DNA from: Opitutia bacterium | GTDB taxonomy: Bacteria; Verrucomicrobiota; Verrucomicrobiia; Opitutales; Opitutaceae | Length of the DNA: 56,912 nucleotides | Reading direction: 5' to 3' | Assembly (NCBI GenBank): GCA_947467625.1 | Contig: CANIJN010000005.1 | Span: 1 to 56,912, forward strand | Shown here: positions 1 to 7,953 of the stretch, piece after piece | Position numbering within the stretch: the first letter of the stretch is position 1 | Layout: every line of letters begins with the position of its first letter | Position numbers and translations under genes: made by a program | Notes under the pieces: model-generated | What the model was told of the DNA's origin: nothing | Database searches by the model: none | The model's input: only the letters and a program-made list of their open reading frames with translations

Positions 1-198
1 CCTCGACGCAGATACGGATTTGCCCGCGCCGACGAATCGCACGGAATTCCGGCTACACGCAGGCCGTCACACCGCGCTCCGACGCGGAGGCAAAGACCGC
101 GCTTCTGTCGTTGCCGAATTGATCGCCGCTCCTTTGCTCTCCTTCCCGCCGCTCGCCATCGGTCGCATCGTTGGATCACCTCGCTCGTCTATCCCCTC

Positions 199-1644
199 AT
201 GTCCAAGCCCAACACGAAAACCGTCAGCCGCCGCAACTTCATTAAGTCGACCGCACTTGTCGGTGGCGCGGCGTTTGTGCTTCCTCGTTTCAGCATTGGC
301 CAGTCGGGCGGCTCACCGAACAGCAAGGTCAACATCGCGATGATCGGGGCCGGCGGCATTGCCGGCATGGCCTACGGTTCCTGTTGCGATGAAAATGTGG
401 TCGGGCTGTGCGACGTGGATGAAACGAAGTTTGGCCAACACAAAAAAACCTACCCGGCGCTCGCGGCCGCGAAAAAATTCGCCGACTTCCGCGTGATGCT
501 CGACAAGATGGGCAAGGAGATCGACGCCGTCTGCATCAACACTCCGGACCACACCCACTTCGCTGCCACCCTCGAATGCATGCAGCGGGGCAAGCACGTC
601 ATCACGCAGAAACCGCTCACGCACGATATCTGGCAGGCGCGCACGCTCCGACTCGCCGCTAAGAAATACAAGGTCGTCACGAACATGGGCAATCAGGGCC
701 ACACCTATGACGGCATTCGCAAGATGAAGGAATGGGTCGAGGCCGGCATCCTCGGGCAGATCACCGAAATCCACTCGGGGATCGGTGGCCCGGAGTGGCA
801 GGGTGGCTATTTCCGCAAACCCGCCAAACTGCCGTTGGACGTCGAGCCCGTGCCCGCGGGATTGAACTGGGATTTGTGGCAGGGCCCGGTGCCGGAGTCG
901 GCTTACAGCGCATTTCTTCATCCGAGGTTTTGGCGCGGATTCTGGCAATACGGCGGCGGTACGTTGGGCGATTGGTTCTGTCACATCGGGGACGGCCCCG
1001 TCTGGGTCCTCGATCTCTACGAGCCGACGGTCATCGAATGCGTCGAGCGAAAGGCCAACGAATTGGGCGACTCGATGTGCCCGAACAGCTCCGTCGTGCG
1101 CTGGGATTTTCCGGCGCGCGGAAAGTTGGCGCCGTGTTCGCTTTATTGGAGCGATGGCCAGGCGAACGGTGGACGCGCGATCAAGACGTCCGCCGATTGG
1201 AACTGGTCCACCAAGCATTCCGAGACGGGCAAGGTCACCGCGTCGCCGCCACCGAAAGCGGGCTCTTACTGGACCGGCAGCAAAGCCAATGCGTTTCTCG
1301 ACAATCGCTCCAATAATCCGCGTCTGGCCGACATGGATAGAAACAATGCTCTACGGGAGAGCGGCGGGTTGCCCGAGGCCAAGTATCGCCGGGTGAAGGG
1401 TGGGCCGCACCAAGAATGGATCGATGCGATCAAGGGTCTCATCCCCGACACGGGTGCGAACTTCGAGTATGCCGCGCGTTTGACCGAGATCGATCTGCTC
1501 GGAGTGTTGGCCCAACGTTTCGGCGGACGCATCGAGTGGGATGCCGCCAAGATGAAGGTCACGAATCGTCCGGAGCTGAACGCCTACTTGAAAGAGCCGG
1601 TGCGGCGCGGCTGGGAATACGGCGACGATTTGTGGAAGGCGTGA
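199..1644 (+). CDS. Tat-exported Gfo/Idh/MocA family oxidoreductase
   Basis: This 481-residue protein starts with a twin-arginine signal (SRRNFIKS at residues 10-17, then a hydrophobic stretch ending near FSIGQ), so it should be exported folded to the periplasm. The Rossmann region follows at about 45-75 (AMIGAGGIAG, then an acidic CDVDE that fits NAD-type binding). The usual E-K-P motif reads QKP (ITQKPLTHD, about residue 138), keeping the lysine but losing the glutamate. A Gfo/Idh/MocA C-terminal alpha/beta domain with HPRFWRGFWQYGGG fills the rest. The family oxidises or rearranges sugars and cyclitols with tightly bound nicotinamide; the substrate here is unknown. The next genes on the same strand are a PQQ-type propeller and a second exported oxidoreductase. 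No clear Shine-Dalgarno sequence precedes the ATG. Confidence 0.9.
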   Translation: MSKPNTKTVSRRNFIKSTALVGGAAFVLPRFSIGQSGGSPNSKVNIAMIGAGGIAGMAYGSCCDENVVGLCDVDETKFGQHKKTYPALAAAKKFADFRVMLDKMGKEIDAVCINTPDHTHFAATLECMQRGKHVITQKPLTHDIWQARTLRLAAKKYKVVTNMGNQGHTYDGIRKMKEWVEAGILGQITEIHSGIGGPEWQGGYFRKPAKLPLDVEPVPAGLNWDLWQGPVPESAYSAFLHPRFWRGFWQYGGGTLGDWFCHIGDGPVWVLDLYEPTVIECVERKANELGDSMCPNSSVVRWDFPARGKLAPCSLYWSDGQANGGRAIKTSADWNWSTKHSETGKVTASPPPKAGSYWTGSKANAFLDNRSNNPRLADMDRNNALRESGGLPEAKYRRVKGGPHQEWIDAIKGLIPDTGANFEYAARLTEIDLLGVLAQRFGGRIEWDAAKMKVTNRPELNAYLKEPVRRGWEYGDDLWKA

Positions 1645-1884
1645 GCGCGTTCGGCGTCGAAGGTTGATGCAGGCTTGCGGTGTGGCGCTTCGGCGCAGCT
1701 GGCCGGAGCGCGCCGGTTGTTCAGCACGGAAGCGTGGGCTGATGGCGACCTTGGCCTGGTTTCAATGCTCTCTCAAAATAAGCGGTTAAGCTTGAAGGTG
1801 CGTTGGCATAAAGGCGTCCGGCCGGGCGCAGAATTTTCGTGTCACGGAGCTGGACCCGTTGGAGGATTGGTCACCCCTTTCACG

Positions 1885-3117
1885 ATGCGTTTCAAACACT
1901 CTCTCCTCCGGCTGGGCCTCCGGTCTGGCATGGTCTTGTTGACCGTTCTCTGTGCGGCGGCGCCAGCGGCCGACTGGCCCCAGTGGCGCGGCCCCGGCCG
2001 CACGGGCATATCCATCGAGAAAGGCTGGCTTGATCAATGGCCGGCTGCGGGTCCGGCGATTGCGTGGCGCGCTGCGGTCGGCCTCGGCGCATCGTCTTTC
2101 GTGGTCGGTGACGGGCGCGTCTTCACGATGGGCCACGCCGATGGGCAGGATACGGTGTTTTGCTTCGAGGCCGTCTCTGGAAAACCAATTTGGAAACACA
2201 GCTACCCCGCCGAGCTGGGCGACAAGTTTTTCGAAGGCGGCACCACTGGCACGCCCACGCTCGACGGAGGTCGGCTCTACGCGCTGAGCCGCTGGGGCGA
2301 TGCGTTCTGTTTCGAGGCCGCCACCGGAAAGATTATTTGGTCCGTGAATGTGCAAAAGGAAACCGGTTGCCCCGTCCCCGACTGGGGATTCACGGGCGCG
2401 CCGCTCGTGCTCGCCGGACGATTGATTCTGAACGTCGGTGAAGCCGGGCTCGCGCTCGACAAGGCGACTGGAAAACTTCTGTGGAAATCGGCGGATAAGA
2501 ACGCCGGTTACTCCACACCGCTTCCGGTTGAACTCGACGGCCGCGTGCTCGTGTTGCTGGGCTCCTCGAAATCGTACCTCGCGGTCAACCCCGTCGACGG
2601 CAAGGAGGCGTGGCGCGCTCCGTGGGTGACCGAGTACGGCGTCAATGCCGCCGATCCGATCGTGAGTGGTGGGAAAATGTTTGTCTCGACCGGATACGGC
2701 AAAGGCGCGGCGCTCTTCGCACTCGGCGCCGGTGCGCCCGAGGAAGTGTGGCGCGCTCGCGCGTTTCGCACGCAACTCAACGCTGCGGTGCTGCACGACG
2801 GGCACCTCTACGGCGTCGATGGCGACACGACTTCGATCGGTGGCATCAAGTGCCTAGAATTCGCCACGGGCACAGAGAAATGGGCGCACAAGGATTTTCG
2901 CACGGGCGCTCTGAGTATGGCCGACGGCCGGCTCATCGCCCTGAGCGGCACGGGCACGCTGATGATCGCGCCCGCCTCGCCGACGGGTTTTTCGCCCACG
3001 GCCTCGGCCAAGATCCTCGATGGTAAATGCTGGGCGGCGCCGGTGTTGGCCAACGGTTTGATTTATTGCCGCAATACGAGCGGCAACGTGGTCGTCATTG
3101 ACGTGCGAAAGAAATAG
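1885..3117 (+). CDS. Secreted PQQ-type beta-propeller protein
   Basis: The protein of 410 residues begins at ATG 1885, where a signal peptide starts (MRFKHSLLRLGLRSG followed by VLLTVLCAAAPAA). The frame is open further upstream, to 1675, but that extension looks non-coding and would bury the signal peptide. The mature part opens with DWPQWRGPGRTG, typical of PQQ-binding-like beta-propeller proteins of planctomycetes and verrucomicrobia. Repeated strands such as GKPIWKHSY, GKIIWSVNV, GKLLWKSAD and GKEAWRAPW mark successive blades. Such proteins resemble quinoprotein dehydrogenases or BamB-like scaffolds; many have no shown enzyme activity. It sits between two exported Gfo/Idh/MocA oxidoreductases and ends 15 bp before the second, so co-transcription is likely. 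Confidence 0.85.
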   Translation: MRFKHSLLRLGLRSGMVLLTVLCAAAPAADWPQWRGPGRTGISIEKGWLDQWPAAGPAIAWRAAVGLGASSFVVGDGRVFTMGHADGQDTVFCFEAVSGKPIWKHSYPAELGDKFFEGGTTGTPTLDGGRLYALSRWGDAFCFEAATGKIIWSVNVQKETGCPVPDWGFTGAPLVLAGRLILNVGEAGLALDKATGKLLWKSADKNAGYSTPLPVELDGRVLVLLGSSKSYLAVNPVDGKEAWRAPWVTEYGVNAADPIVSGGKMFVSTGYGKGAALFALGAGAPEEVWRARAFRTQLNAAVLHDGHLYGVDGDTTSIGGIKCLEFATGTEKWAHKDFRTGALSMADGRLIALSGTGTLMIAPASPTGFSPTASAKILDGKCWAAPVLANGLIYCRNTSGNVVVIDVRKK

Positions 3118-3132
3118 GCCGGACTCAGCTTT

Positions 3133-4455
3133 ATGAAACTCGACCGCCGCTCCTTCCTTCGTAAGTCGGCCGTGGCGGGTGCCGCTTTCGCTGCGGCGCC
3201 CTATGTTAGGGCGGCAGCGCCCGGCCGTAAGTTTCGCACCGCGCTGATCGGCTGCGGCTGGTGGGGGAAAAATATCCTCAAGGAAGCCATGGCATCTGGC
3301 CGCTGCCAGACGGCCGCCCTGGCCGACGTAGATGCGACCACGCTCGAAGTTGCCGCTGATCAGGTCAACGGCCTCTCCGGCGACACGCCAAAAACCTACA
3401 AGGACTACCGCGAGCTGCTGGCTCGGGAGAAGCCGGATATTGTGATTATCGCCACGCCGGATCACTGGCACGCGCTCAACACCATCGCGGCGGTCAGCGC
3501 GGGCGCGCACGTCTTCGTGGAGAAACCGACCGGACACACCGTCAACGAAAGTCGCGCGATGCTGAAGGCCGTGCGCGACAGTGGACGCGTTGCCCAGATT
3601 GGGCTGCATCGCCGGATCGGCCCGCACCACGTGAGCGGCATGCAGTTTCTCAAGTCCGGCGCGGTCGGCGAAGTTGGCATGGTGCGGGTCTTCGCGCACG
3701 GTGGCGGTGATGTCGAAAAACCGTCGCTGAACGAGGCGCCGCCCGACGGTATGGACTGGGATTTTTGGTGCGGCCCGGCGCCGCTGCGACCGTTTAACAA
3801 GCGCATCCACCCCGGCGGCTGGCGCAACTACCTCGACTACGCGAATGGCCAACTCGGCGACTGGGGCGTCCACTGGCTCGACCAAGTCATGTGGTGGAGC
3901 GGTGATGCCCCGTTGAAACGCGTCTTCTGTGCCGGTGGGCGGCCCGTGCGCGGCGTGCCGGTCTTGAATACGAAAGAGCAGACGAGCGACGCGCCCGACC
4001 ATCAGGTCGCGACCTACGAGTTCGAGAAGTTTACCTGCGTGTGGGAGCACCGCCGGTTTGCCGATAATAACAGCGAGAAGCACAAGATCGGTGCCTATTT
4101 TTACGGTACCAAGGGTGTGCTTCACCTCGGTTGGCGCGATGGTTGGACATTTTATCCGACGGCCAAGAGCGCGAAAATCGAGCACGAGAATCCTCAGCTG
4201 CAGGAGCCCGACGGCCACAACCTCGCGCTGTTGTGGGCGGACTTCATGGAGTCGATCGACCAACGTCGCGCGCCGGTCGCGGGCATCGAACTCGCGCATC
4301 GCGCCACCGTGCTGCCGTTACTCGGCATGGTTTCGTGGCGCGTGGGCCGCAGCCTCGCGTGGGACGCGGCGACGGAACGTGTCATCGGCGATCCCGAGGC
4401 GAACCAACTGCTGAGTCGCCCGTATCGCGAGCCGTGGATTTATCCTTCGGCGTAA
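3133..4455 (+). CDS. Tat-exported Gfo/Idh/MocA family oxidoreductase
   Basis: The 440-residue protein carries a Tat signal (DRRSFLRKS at residues 4-12, then an Ala-rich h-region ending at VRAAAPG). The nucleotide-binding fold follows (ALIGCGWWGKN, ALADVD), with a canonical EKP motif (VFVEKPTGH) and the conserved HRRIGPHH segment that lines the active site in this superfamily. The C-terminal domain includes GQLGDWGVHWLDQVMWW, common in exported members from Planctomycetes and Verrucomicrobia. The cofactor is expected to be NAD(P), probably loaded in the cytoplasm before export. It is the third gene of a + strand run; the DUF3472 gene follows 37 bp later. Its substrate is unknown and probably a sugar or sugar alcohol. 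Confidence 0.9.
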   Translation: MKLDRRSFLRKSAVAGAAFAAAPYVRAAAPGRKFRTALIGCGWWGKNILKEAMASGRCQTAALADVDATTLEVAADQVNGLSGDTPKTYKDYRELLAREKPDIVIIATPDHWHALNTIAAVSAGAHVFVEKPTGHTVNESRAMLKAVRDSGRVAQIGLHRRIGPHHVSGMQFLKSGAVGEVGMVRVFAHGGGDVEKPSLNEAPPDGMDWDFWCGPAPLRPFNKRIHPGGWRNYLDYANGQLGDWGVHWLDQVMWWSGDAPLKRVFCAGGRPVRGVPVLNTKEQTSDAPDHQVATYEFEKFTCVWEHRRFADNNSEKHKIGAYFYGTKGVLHLGWRDGWTFYPTAKSAKIEHENPQLQEPDGHNLALLWADFMESIDQRRAPVAGIELAHRATVLPLLGMVSWRVGRSLAWDAATERVIGDPEANQLLSRPYREPWIYPSA

Positions 4456-4492
4456 GCGTCGGGTAATCAAAAATGCGCGTCGGCCACATCTC

Positions 4493-5425
4493 GTGAAAAT
4501 AGCTTCGCTCATCCTTTTCGTCGGTCTCGCAAGCGTGGCCGTGAAAGCGTCAGAAAGCATCGGCGGCAAGGCCCCGGCGCGCGCGGCGCGGTCAGTGCAT
4601 CTCCAATGGAGCGCGGCAGAGTGCGAGGCGTTTTATGTCGAGGCCACGGTCGCGCGATCGACGCCGGGGACTTATGTTTCGGCGATTGGCTGGAGCGGTG
4701 GTTATTTTGGGATTCAAGAAGTGCGCGACGGGAAAAAGGTCGCGATTTTTTCGGTGTGGGATCCGACGAAGGGCGACGACCCGAAGGCGGTGAAACCCGA
4801 GGAGCGCGTGGAGTTGCTGCACGAGGGCGAGGGCGTGCGCATCAAACGCTTCGGCGGCGAGGGCACGGGTGGGCAGTGCATGGTGGATTTTCCGTGGGTA
4901 GTCGGCGAGACGGTGCGGTTTCTCGTGCGCGCGGAGGTGCACGACGCAGGCGGTGGACGAGGCACGGCTGGCGAGGCGGAAGCGAAGACGGCGTATGCCG
5001 GCTGGATTTTTGATCCGGCGCACAAGGAGTGGCGGCACCTCGTAACGTTTCGCACGCGCAACAACGGGAAACTCCTGCGCGGCGTTTACTCGTTTGTGGA
5101 AGATTTTAAGCGCGATACCAAGAGCGCGGACGAGGAGCGGCGGGCGCAGTTTGGAAACGCGTGGATGAAGCCGCGCGCGGGCGCGTGGCAGCCGGTCACG
5201 CAGGCGAAGTTCACGGCGTCGCGGGCGGACTGGGAGGCGCGCGACACGATCAACGCGGGGCCGGCGGGCGATGGACTGAACGGTTTTTTTCTCGCGACGG
5301 GCGGCGAGACGCGGCGGACGACGGAGCTGACGGCGATGATGAAGACGGAAACGGTGCCGACCGCGGCACCGGGGGATTTGCCGGCAGCGGTGTGGGCGTC
5401 GAGTGCGGGGGCGGTGGCGCGGTGA
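4493..5425 (+). CDS. DUF3472-type secreted protein
   Basis: The gene starts with GTG (4493) and encodes 310 residues with a short signal peptide (KIASLILFVGLASVAVKAS). Motifs GWSGGYFGIQ, VAIFSVWDP and GGQCMVDFPW match the DUF3472 domain, a beta-sandwich module of unknown role found in secreted proteins, often near carbohydrate-active enzymes. The C-terminal half (WRHLVTFRT, then FVEDFKRD) fits the same architecture. The last 25 bp of the gene form the first copy of a direct repeat that recurs at the broken end of an oxidoreductase gene at 6836. The gene is convergent with the next one, 31 bp away. No enzymatic function can be assigned. Confidence 0.75.
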   Translation: MKIASLILFVGLASVAVKASESIGGKAPARAARSVHLQWSAAECEAFYVEATVARSTPGTYVSAIGWSGGYFGIQEVRDGKKVAIFSVWDPTKGDDPKAVKPEERVELLHEGEGVRIKRFGGEGTGGQCMVDFPWVVGETVRFLVRAEVHDAGGGRGTAGEAEAKTAYAGWIFDPAHKEWRHLVTFRTRNNGKLLRGVYSFVEDFKRDTKSADEERRAQFGNAWMKPRAGAWQPVTQAKFTASRADWEARDTINAGPAGDGLNGFFLATGGETRRTTELTAMMKTETVPTAAPGDLPAAVWASSAGAVAR

Positions 5426-5445
5426 CGCGAGATGGTGGGCGGGGG
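5396..5445. repeat. Direct repeat, copy 1 (3' end of DUF3472 gene)
   Basis: A 25-bp stretch (5396-5420) is identical to 6836-6860. After an 8-bp insertion in this copy, another 17 bp (5429-5445) match 6861-6877 exactly. Copy 1 covers the end and stop codon of the DUF3472 gene; copy 2 marks the broken 5' end of an oxidoreductase fragment. The two copies are in the same orientation, 1.44 kb apart. Confidence 0.85.
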
Positions 5446-5456
5446 TGGCGGGAAGG

Positions 5457-6224
5457 TCAGCGCGCGGGCTGAATCTTGAGGTTGGCGTAGTGCGCGATCG
5501 TACTGCCTTCGAACCAGAGGGCGACGCCGCCCTTGGCGCCGGCACCGGATTTCACGTCGTTGATGATGAGCGTGGGCTGCTCCTGGTGGTTAACGAAGAG
5601 CCGGGCCTTATCGCCGGCGACGATGATCTTCACGTGAATCCAAGCGGCGGGTACGATGTCGACGTAGGTCTCGTAGCGCGACGGGGTCTTCTCGCGCAGG
5701 GCGGACCACGTGTGCTCGGGATGCGAGATATACTGGGCGGTGTGGTTGCGGCGTTCCTGATCGTCGGAGCGACCGTTGGTGGGGCGCAGGTAAAAGCAGT
5801 CGTAGGTCTTGCGGTCCGGCTGCACGCGGAACGCCACACCGACGAAACCGCGCGCGCCACCGGCGGCTCCGGCGGCGGGTTCGCCGGCGAGATCGACCTC
5901 GATGGTGCCGTCGGTGAATTCAAGTCCATCGACGAGAGCGAGATGGTCGCGACGGCCGGATTCACCGGCGCCGGCGGCGGACTTTTTCTTGCCGGACTCC
6001 TGCTTGGTCGGAGCGGGCTGGGTCGAAGCAGCAGCGGGCGACGCAGTCAGGTTGAGGGCGGAGCGACCCTTGAACGAGACCGGGGCGGCCTCGACTTGGT
6101 GGAGCGTGAGCCCGGCGGGCGTGGCGAGGGGAAGTTGGCGCTCTTGCGCAAAGAGCGTGGCGGACGCGGTGGCGCCGGCGAGAAGGAGGATGCAACGGAA
6201 GAGGCAGACCGAGAATCGAGGCAT
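5457..6224 (-). CDS. Secreted LamG/concanavalin-like domain protein
   Basis: I place the start at ATG 6224, which begins a signal peptide (MPRFSVCLFRCILLLAGAT); the open frame extends upstream but without signal-like sequence. The 255-residue product has a Pro/Ala/Lys-rich linker around residues 70-95 and then a beta-sandwich fold: FTDGTIEVDLAG, FVGVAFRVQPD, YDCFYLRPTNGR, WIHVKIIVAGDKARLFVN and GGVALWFEGS. These strands resemble LamG/DUF1080-like domains that bind or hydrolyse glycosides. The family includes both lectin-like and 3-keto-glycoside hydrolase members, and I cannot choose between them. It lies downstream of a truncated Gfo/Idh/MocA gene and probably belonged to the same operon as TonB receptor 1. 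Confidence 0.75.
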   Translation of the reverse strand: MPRFSVCLFRCILLLAGATASATLFAQERQLPLATPAGLTLHQVEAAPVSFKGRSALNLTASPAAASTQPAPTKQESGKKKSAAGAGESGRRDHLALVDGLEFTDGTIEVDLAGEPAAGAAGGARGFVGVAFRVQPDRKTYDCFYLRPTNGRSDDQERRNHTAQYISHPEHTWSALREKTPSRYETYVDIVPAAWIHVKIIVAGDKARLFVNHQEQPTLIINDVKSGAGAKGGVALWFEGSTIAHYANLKIQPAR

Positions 6225-6297
6225 GGGGTAGGCGGGTTCGGCTTCGATTGAAGCAGTCTTCGCAGCACTGCCAAGGCGCAATCCGGGCCAGTGGATT

Positions 6298-6840
6298 CTA
6301 GACGCTCCAGCCGGGGCGATAATCATAGCCGGGGCCTAGGAAGCGGTTGGCCGAGGCGAGGTTCGTGACGCGGCCGGCGGTAGAGCCCCACTCCAGGCGC
6401 GCCTGCGCGCGAATCGCGGCGACACCGAGCAGCGCGGTTTCGACGAGCGGCGCCGAAATCGAGCAATCCGAACCGCAGCGTTTGTCGGCGCGAATGGCGT
6501 CGGTCCACGCTACGTGCGACCCGCCGGCGACGCGCGGGCTCGGCTTGGGCGGAAGCGAGGCGGCGAGTTCTTTCATCCGAGATTCGGTCAGCAGGCGTGC
6601 ACTGCCGCTGTGGGAGGCGACCCACATCGCGCATTTTTCTCCGTAGAAAATGCTGCCGCCTCCGGGGCGGAATTTGAAGCCCTCGACCGGTTGCGGCGGT
6701 GTGATCGCGCCATCGAACCCTTTGAGCGTGACCAGTCCGTGGTTGCCGCGCCCGCGGAAGCGATACATGAGTGTGTTGAGCACGGGAAACGTCTCGTCCT
6801 TCGACGCGGTCGTGGCGGGCTCGATCGAGACCGGAGCGTC
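6298..6840 (-). pseudogene. 5'-truncated Gfo/Idh/MocA oxidoreductase gene
   Basis: The frame encodes only the C-terminal portion of a Gfo/Idh/MocA protein. ALLGVAAIRAQARLEWGSTAGRVTN aligns in pattern with the C-terminus of the intact protein at 199-1644 (DLLGVLAQRFGGRIEWD...VTN), and YRFRGRGN and FYGEKCAMWVAS fit the mid-domain. The Rossmann half, about 250 residues, is missing. Protein-like sequence continues upstream of the only possible start (GTG at 6783) up to about 6837 and then runs into the repeat at 6836 and low-complexity DNA, with no usable start. The fragment therefore looks like a relic. RAYT and REP sequences lie just upstream and may be linked to the breakage. Confidence 0.75.
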
Positions 6841-6877
6841 GAGTGCGGGGGCGGTGGCGCGAGATGGTGGGCGGGGG
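6836..6877. repeat. Direct repeat, copy 2 (break point of oxidoreductase relic)
   Basis: This copy matches 5396-5420 over 25 bp and 5429-5445 over 17 bp, lacking the 8 bp present between those segments in copy 1. Recognisable oxidoreductase sequence stops where it begins. That suggests recombination or template switching, rather than point mutation, removed the 5' part of the gene. Confidence 0.8.
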
Positions 6878-6892
6878 GATGGGGGTGCGCTC

Positions 6893-6917
6893 GGCCTCCT
6901 TACGTCGTCCGCTACGG
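6893..6917. repeat. REP half-element on the 3' side of the RAYT gene
   Basis: These 25 bp are identical to the right arm of the second REP hairpin (7763-7787), including the core ACGTCGTCCGCTACGG. No matching left arm is present nearby, so this is a lone half-palindrome. A degenerate REP-like GGCTACGG at 6950-6957 also supplies the stop codon of the RAYT gene. Confidence 0.8.
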
Positions 6918-6951
6918 GCGATTGATACGGGCCATCGCTGCGGGTGATCGG

Positions 6952-7599
6952 CTACGGACTTTCGTCATCGATTTTTCCGGTGCGGCCGCGAGCGAGGGCG
7001 GCGGTGTGAATCCGCCAGAATATTTCCCAGAAATCCTCGGCGAGCGGGTGCAGCGTGGGATAGCCCGGGACGACGCAGCCCGTGTAGGCCCACTCAGGGG
7101 CCTTCGCCGCGAGTACGGCGCGCACGGGATTTTCTGCAACGTAGAAACAGGTGCTCGCGAAGGCGCCGCGTTTCCGCTCCTCGTCGCGCAGCACGTGGTC
7201 GTGCGGCTGATGCTGCCAGCGGGCCGGTGCGAGGTGCGGCTTGAGCTGCGTGCGTAAAAACGCGGTGGCGCGGCGCTGGTCGGAGGTCGCGCTCACTCCC
7301 ATCCACACGAGGTGCAGGTGGTCGGGCATCAGTGTGTAGATCGGGCAGAGCAGGTGTTCGCGCGCCGCGGCGTGGAGGAGGAGTTCGCGAAACACTGCGT
7401 GAAACTGCGGGTCGAGCCAGCCCGTGCTCCGGCGATCAATCGGGTGCGTCCAAAAGACCACAGCAGAGCCACGATACCACTCAGGCTCAAGACGCGGGAG
7501 GTGGCCGCGAGGCTCTTGGGGCGAGCGCTTCGGGTCGGAGGCGGGTATGCACCGCCTCGTTACCTCGGCGGCTACGGAAATCAAGTGCGGAAGAGGCAC
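6952..7599 (-). CDS. REP-associated tyrosine transposase (RAYT)
   Basis: The 215-residue product has the Y1 transposase signature of the IS200/REP-associated family: an HUH motif (MPDHLHLVW, His94 and His96) and a downstream catalytic tyrosine in CFYVAENPVRA (Tyr153). EPEWYRG near residue 38 and FRELLLHAAAR near 70 are typical of this subgroup. RAYTs are single-copy domesticated enzymes that cut and join single-stranded REP hairpins; they lack IS ends. REP elements lie on both sides here, as expected. The start at 7599 is the only upstream ATG, but the first 35 residues are poorly conserved in appearance and a later non-ATG start is possible. Confidence 0.85.
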   Translation of the reverse strand: MPLPHLISVAAEVTRRCIPASDPKRSPQEPRGHLPRLEPEWYRGSAVVFWTHPIDRRSTGWLDPQFHAVFRELLLHAAAREHLLCPIYTLMPDHLHLVWMGVSATSDQRRATAFLRTQLKPHLAPARWQHQPHDHVLRDEERKRGAFASTCFYVAENPVRAVLAAKAPEWAYTGCVVPGYPTLHPLAEDFWEIFWRIHTAALARGRTGKIDDESP

Positions 7600-7613
7600 G
7601 GTAGCGGATGACG

Positions 7614-7678
7614 GTGGCGGACGACGTAAGGATGCCGGGCTGGGCCGGGGAGGACGGCCTCCTGACGTCGTCCGCTAC
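7614..7678. repeat. REP hairpin A
   Basis: Arms at 7614-7636 and 7656-7678 are 23 nt each and pair at 20 positions, with one of the three mismatches a possible G-T wobble. The loop is about 19 nt and GC-rich. It is the copy nearest the RAYT start and the most diverged. Confidence 0.8.
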
Positions 7679-7723
7679 GGGATTGGGTCGCTACGGGAAT
7701 GAGCGGGATGCGGTTGGGATCCG

Positions 7724-7785
7724 GTAGCGGACGAGGTCACGAGGCCGGGCGCGGGGGAAGACGGCCTCCTTACGTCGTCCGCTAC
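7724..7785. repeat. REP hairpin B
   Basis: Arms at 7724-7746 and 7763-7785 pair at 20 of 23 positions around a 16-nt loop. The right arm plus two bases is identical to the lone half-element at 6893-6917. Confidence 0.85.
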
Positions 7786-7829
7786 GGATTCGTCCGCTAC
7801 GGGAATGAGCGGGATGCGGGTGGGATCTG

Positions 7830-7890
7830 GTAGCGGACGAGGTCACGAGGCCGGGCGCGGGGAAGACGGCCTCCTGACGTCGTCCGCTAC
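7830..7890. repeat. REP hairpin C
   Basis: Arms at 7830-7852 and 7868-7890 match copy B almost exactly, with the left arm identical and one change in the right arm. It starts 106 bp after copy B, and the DNA between them is nearly the same as that preceding copy B, so the unit was tandemly duplicated. Confidence 0.85.
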
Positions 7891-7953
7891 GGATTCGTCC
7901 GCTACGGGATTCGGTCGCTACGCGGTCGGGCCGTCTTCCGCCGCGTCGGGCAC

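Larger units (their letters stand above)
7601..7953. repeat. REP/BIME array between RAYT and TonB receptor 1
   Basis: This 353-bp stretch has no gene. It holds three imperfect hairpins of about 62-65 bp and intervening REP-like pieces such as CGTCCGCTACGGGA. Copies B and C lie in a near-perfect 106-bp tandem repeat (copy B starts at 7724, copy C at 7830). Beyond copy C come degenerate partial units up to the stop codon of the receptor gene. The array may also act as a transcription-termination or mRNA-stabilising region behind the receptor gene. Confidence 0.85.

Noticed and set aside
20-343. Frame of 107 codons at the left edge of the window
   Set aside because: It overlaps the start of the exported oxidoreductase in another frame, has no domain pattern and is rich in Arg/Ser/Pro. 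The first 198 bp hold no gene I can support; they may contain the tail of an upstream gene.
313-1218. Long minus-strand frame opposite the first oxidoreductase
   Set aside because: GC-rich codon use opens long antisense frames. The product has no signal, fold pattern or family motif, and the plus-strand gene is unambiguous.
7601-7953. CRISPR array
   Set aside because: Repeat units are palindromes of about 62-65 bp in a 106-bp period, and the DNA between copies is itself repeated, so there are no unique spacers. Cas genes are absent.
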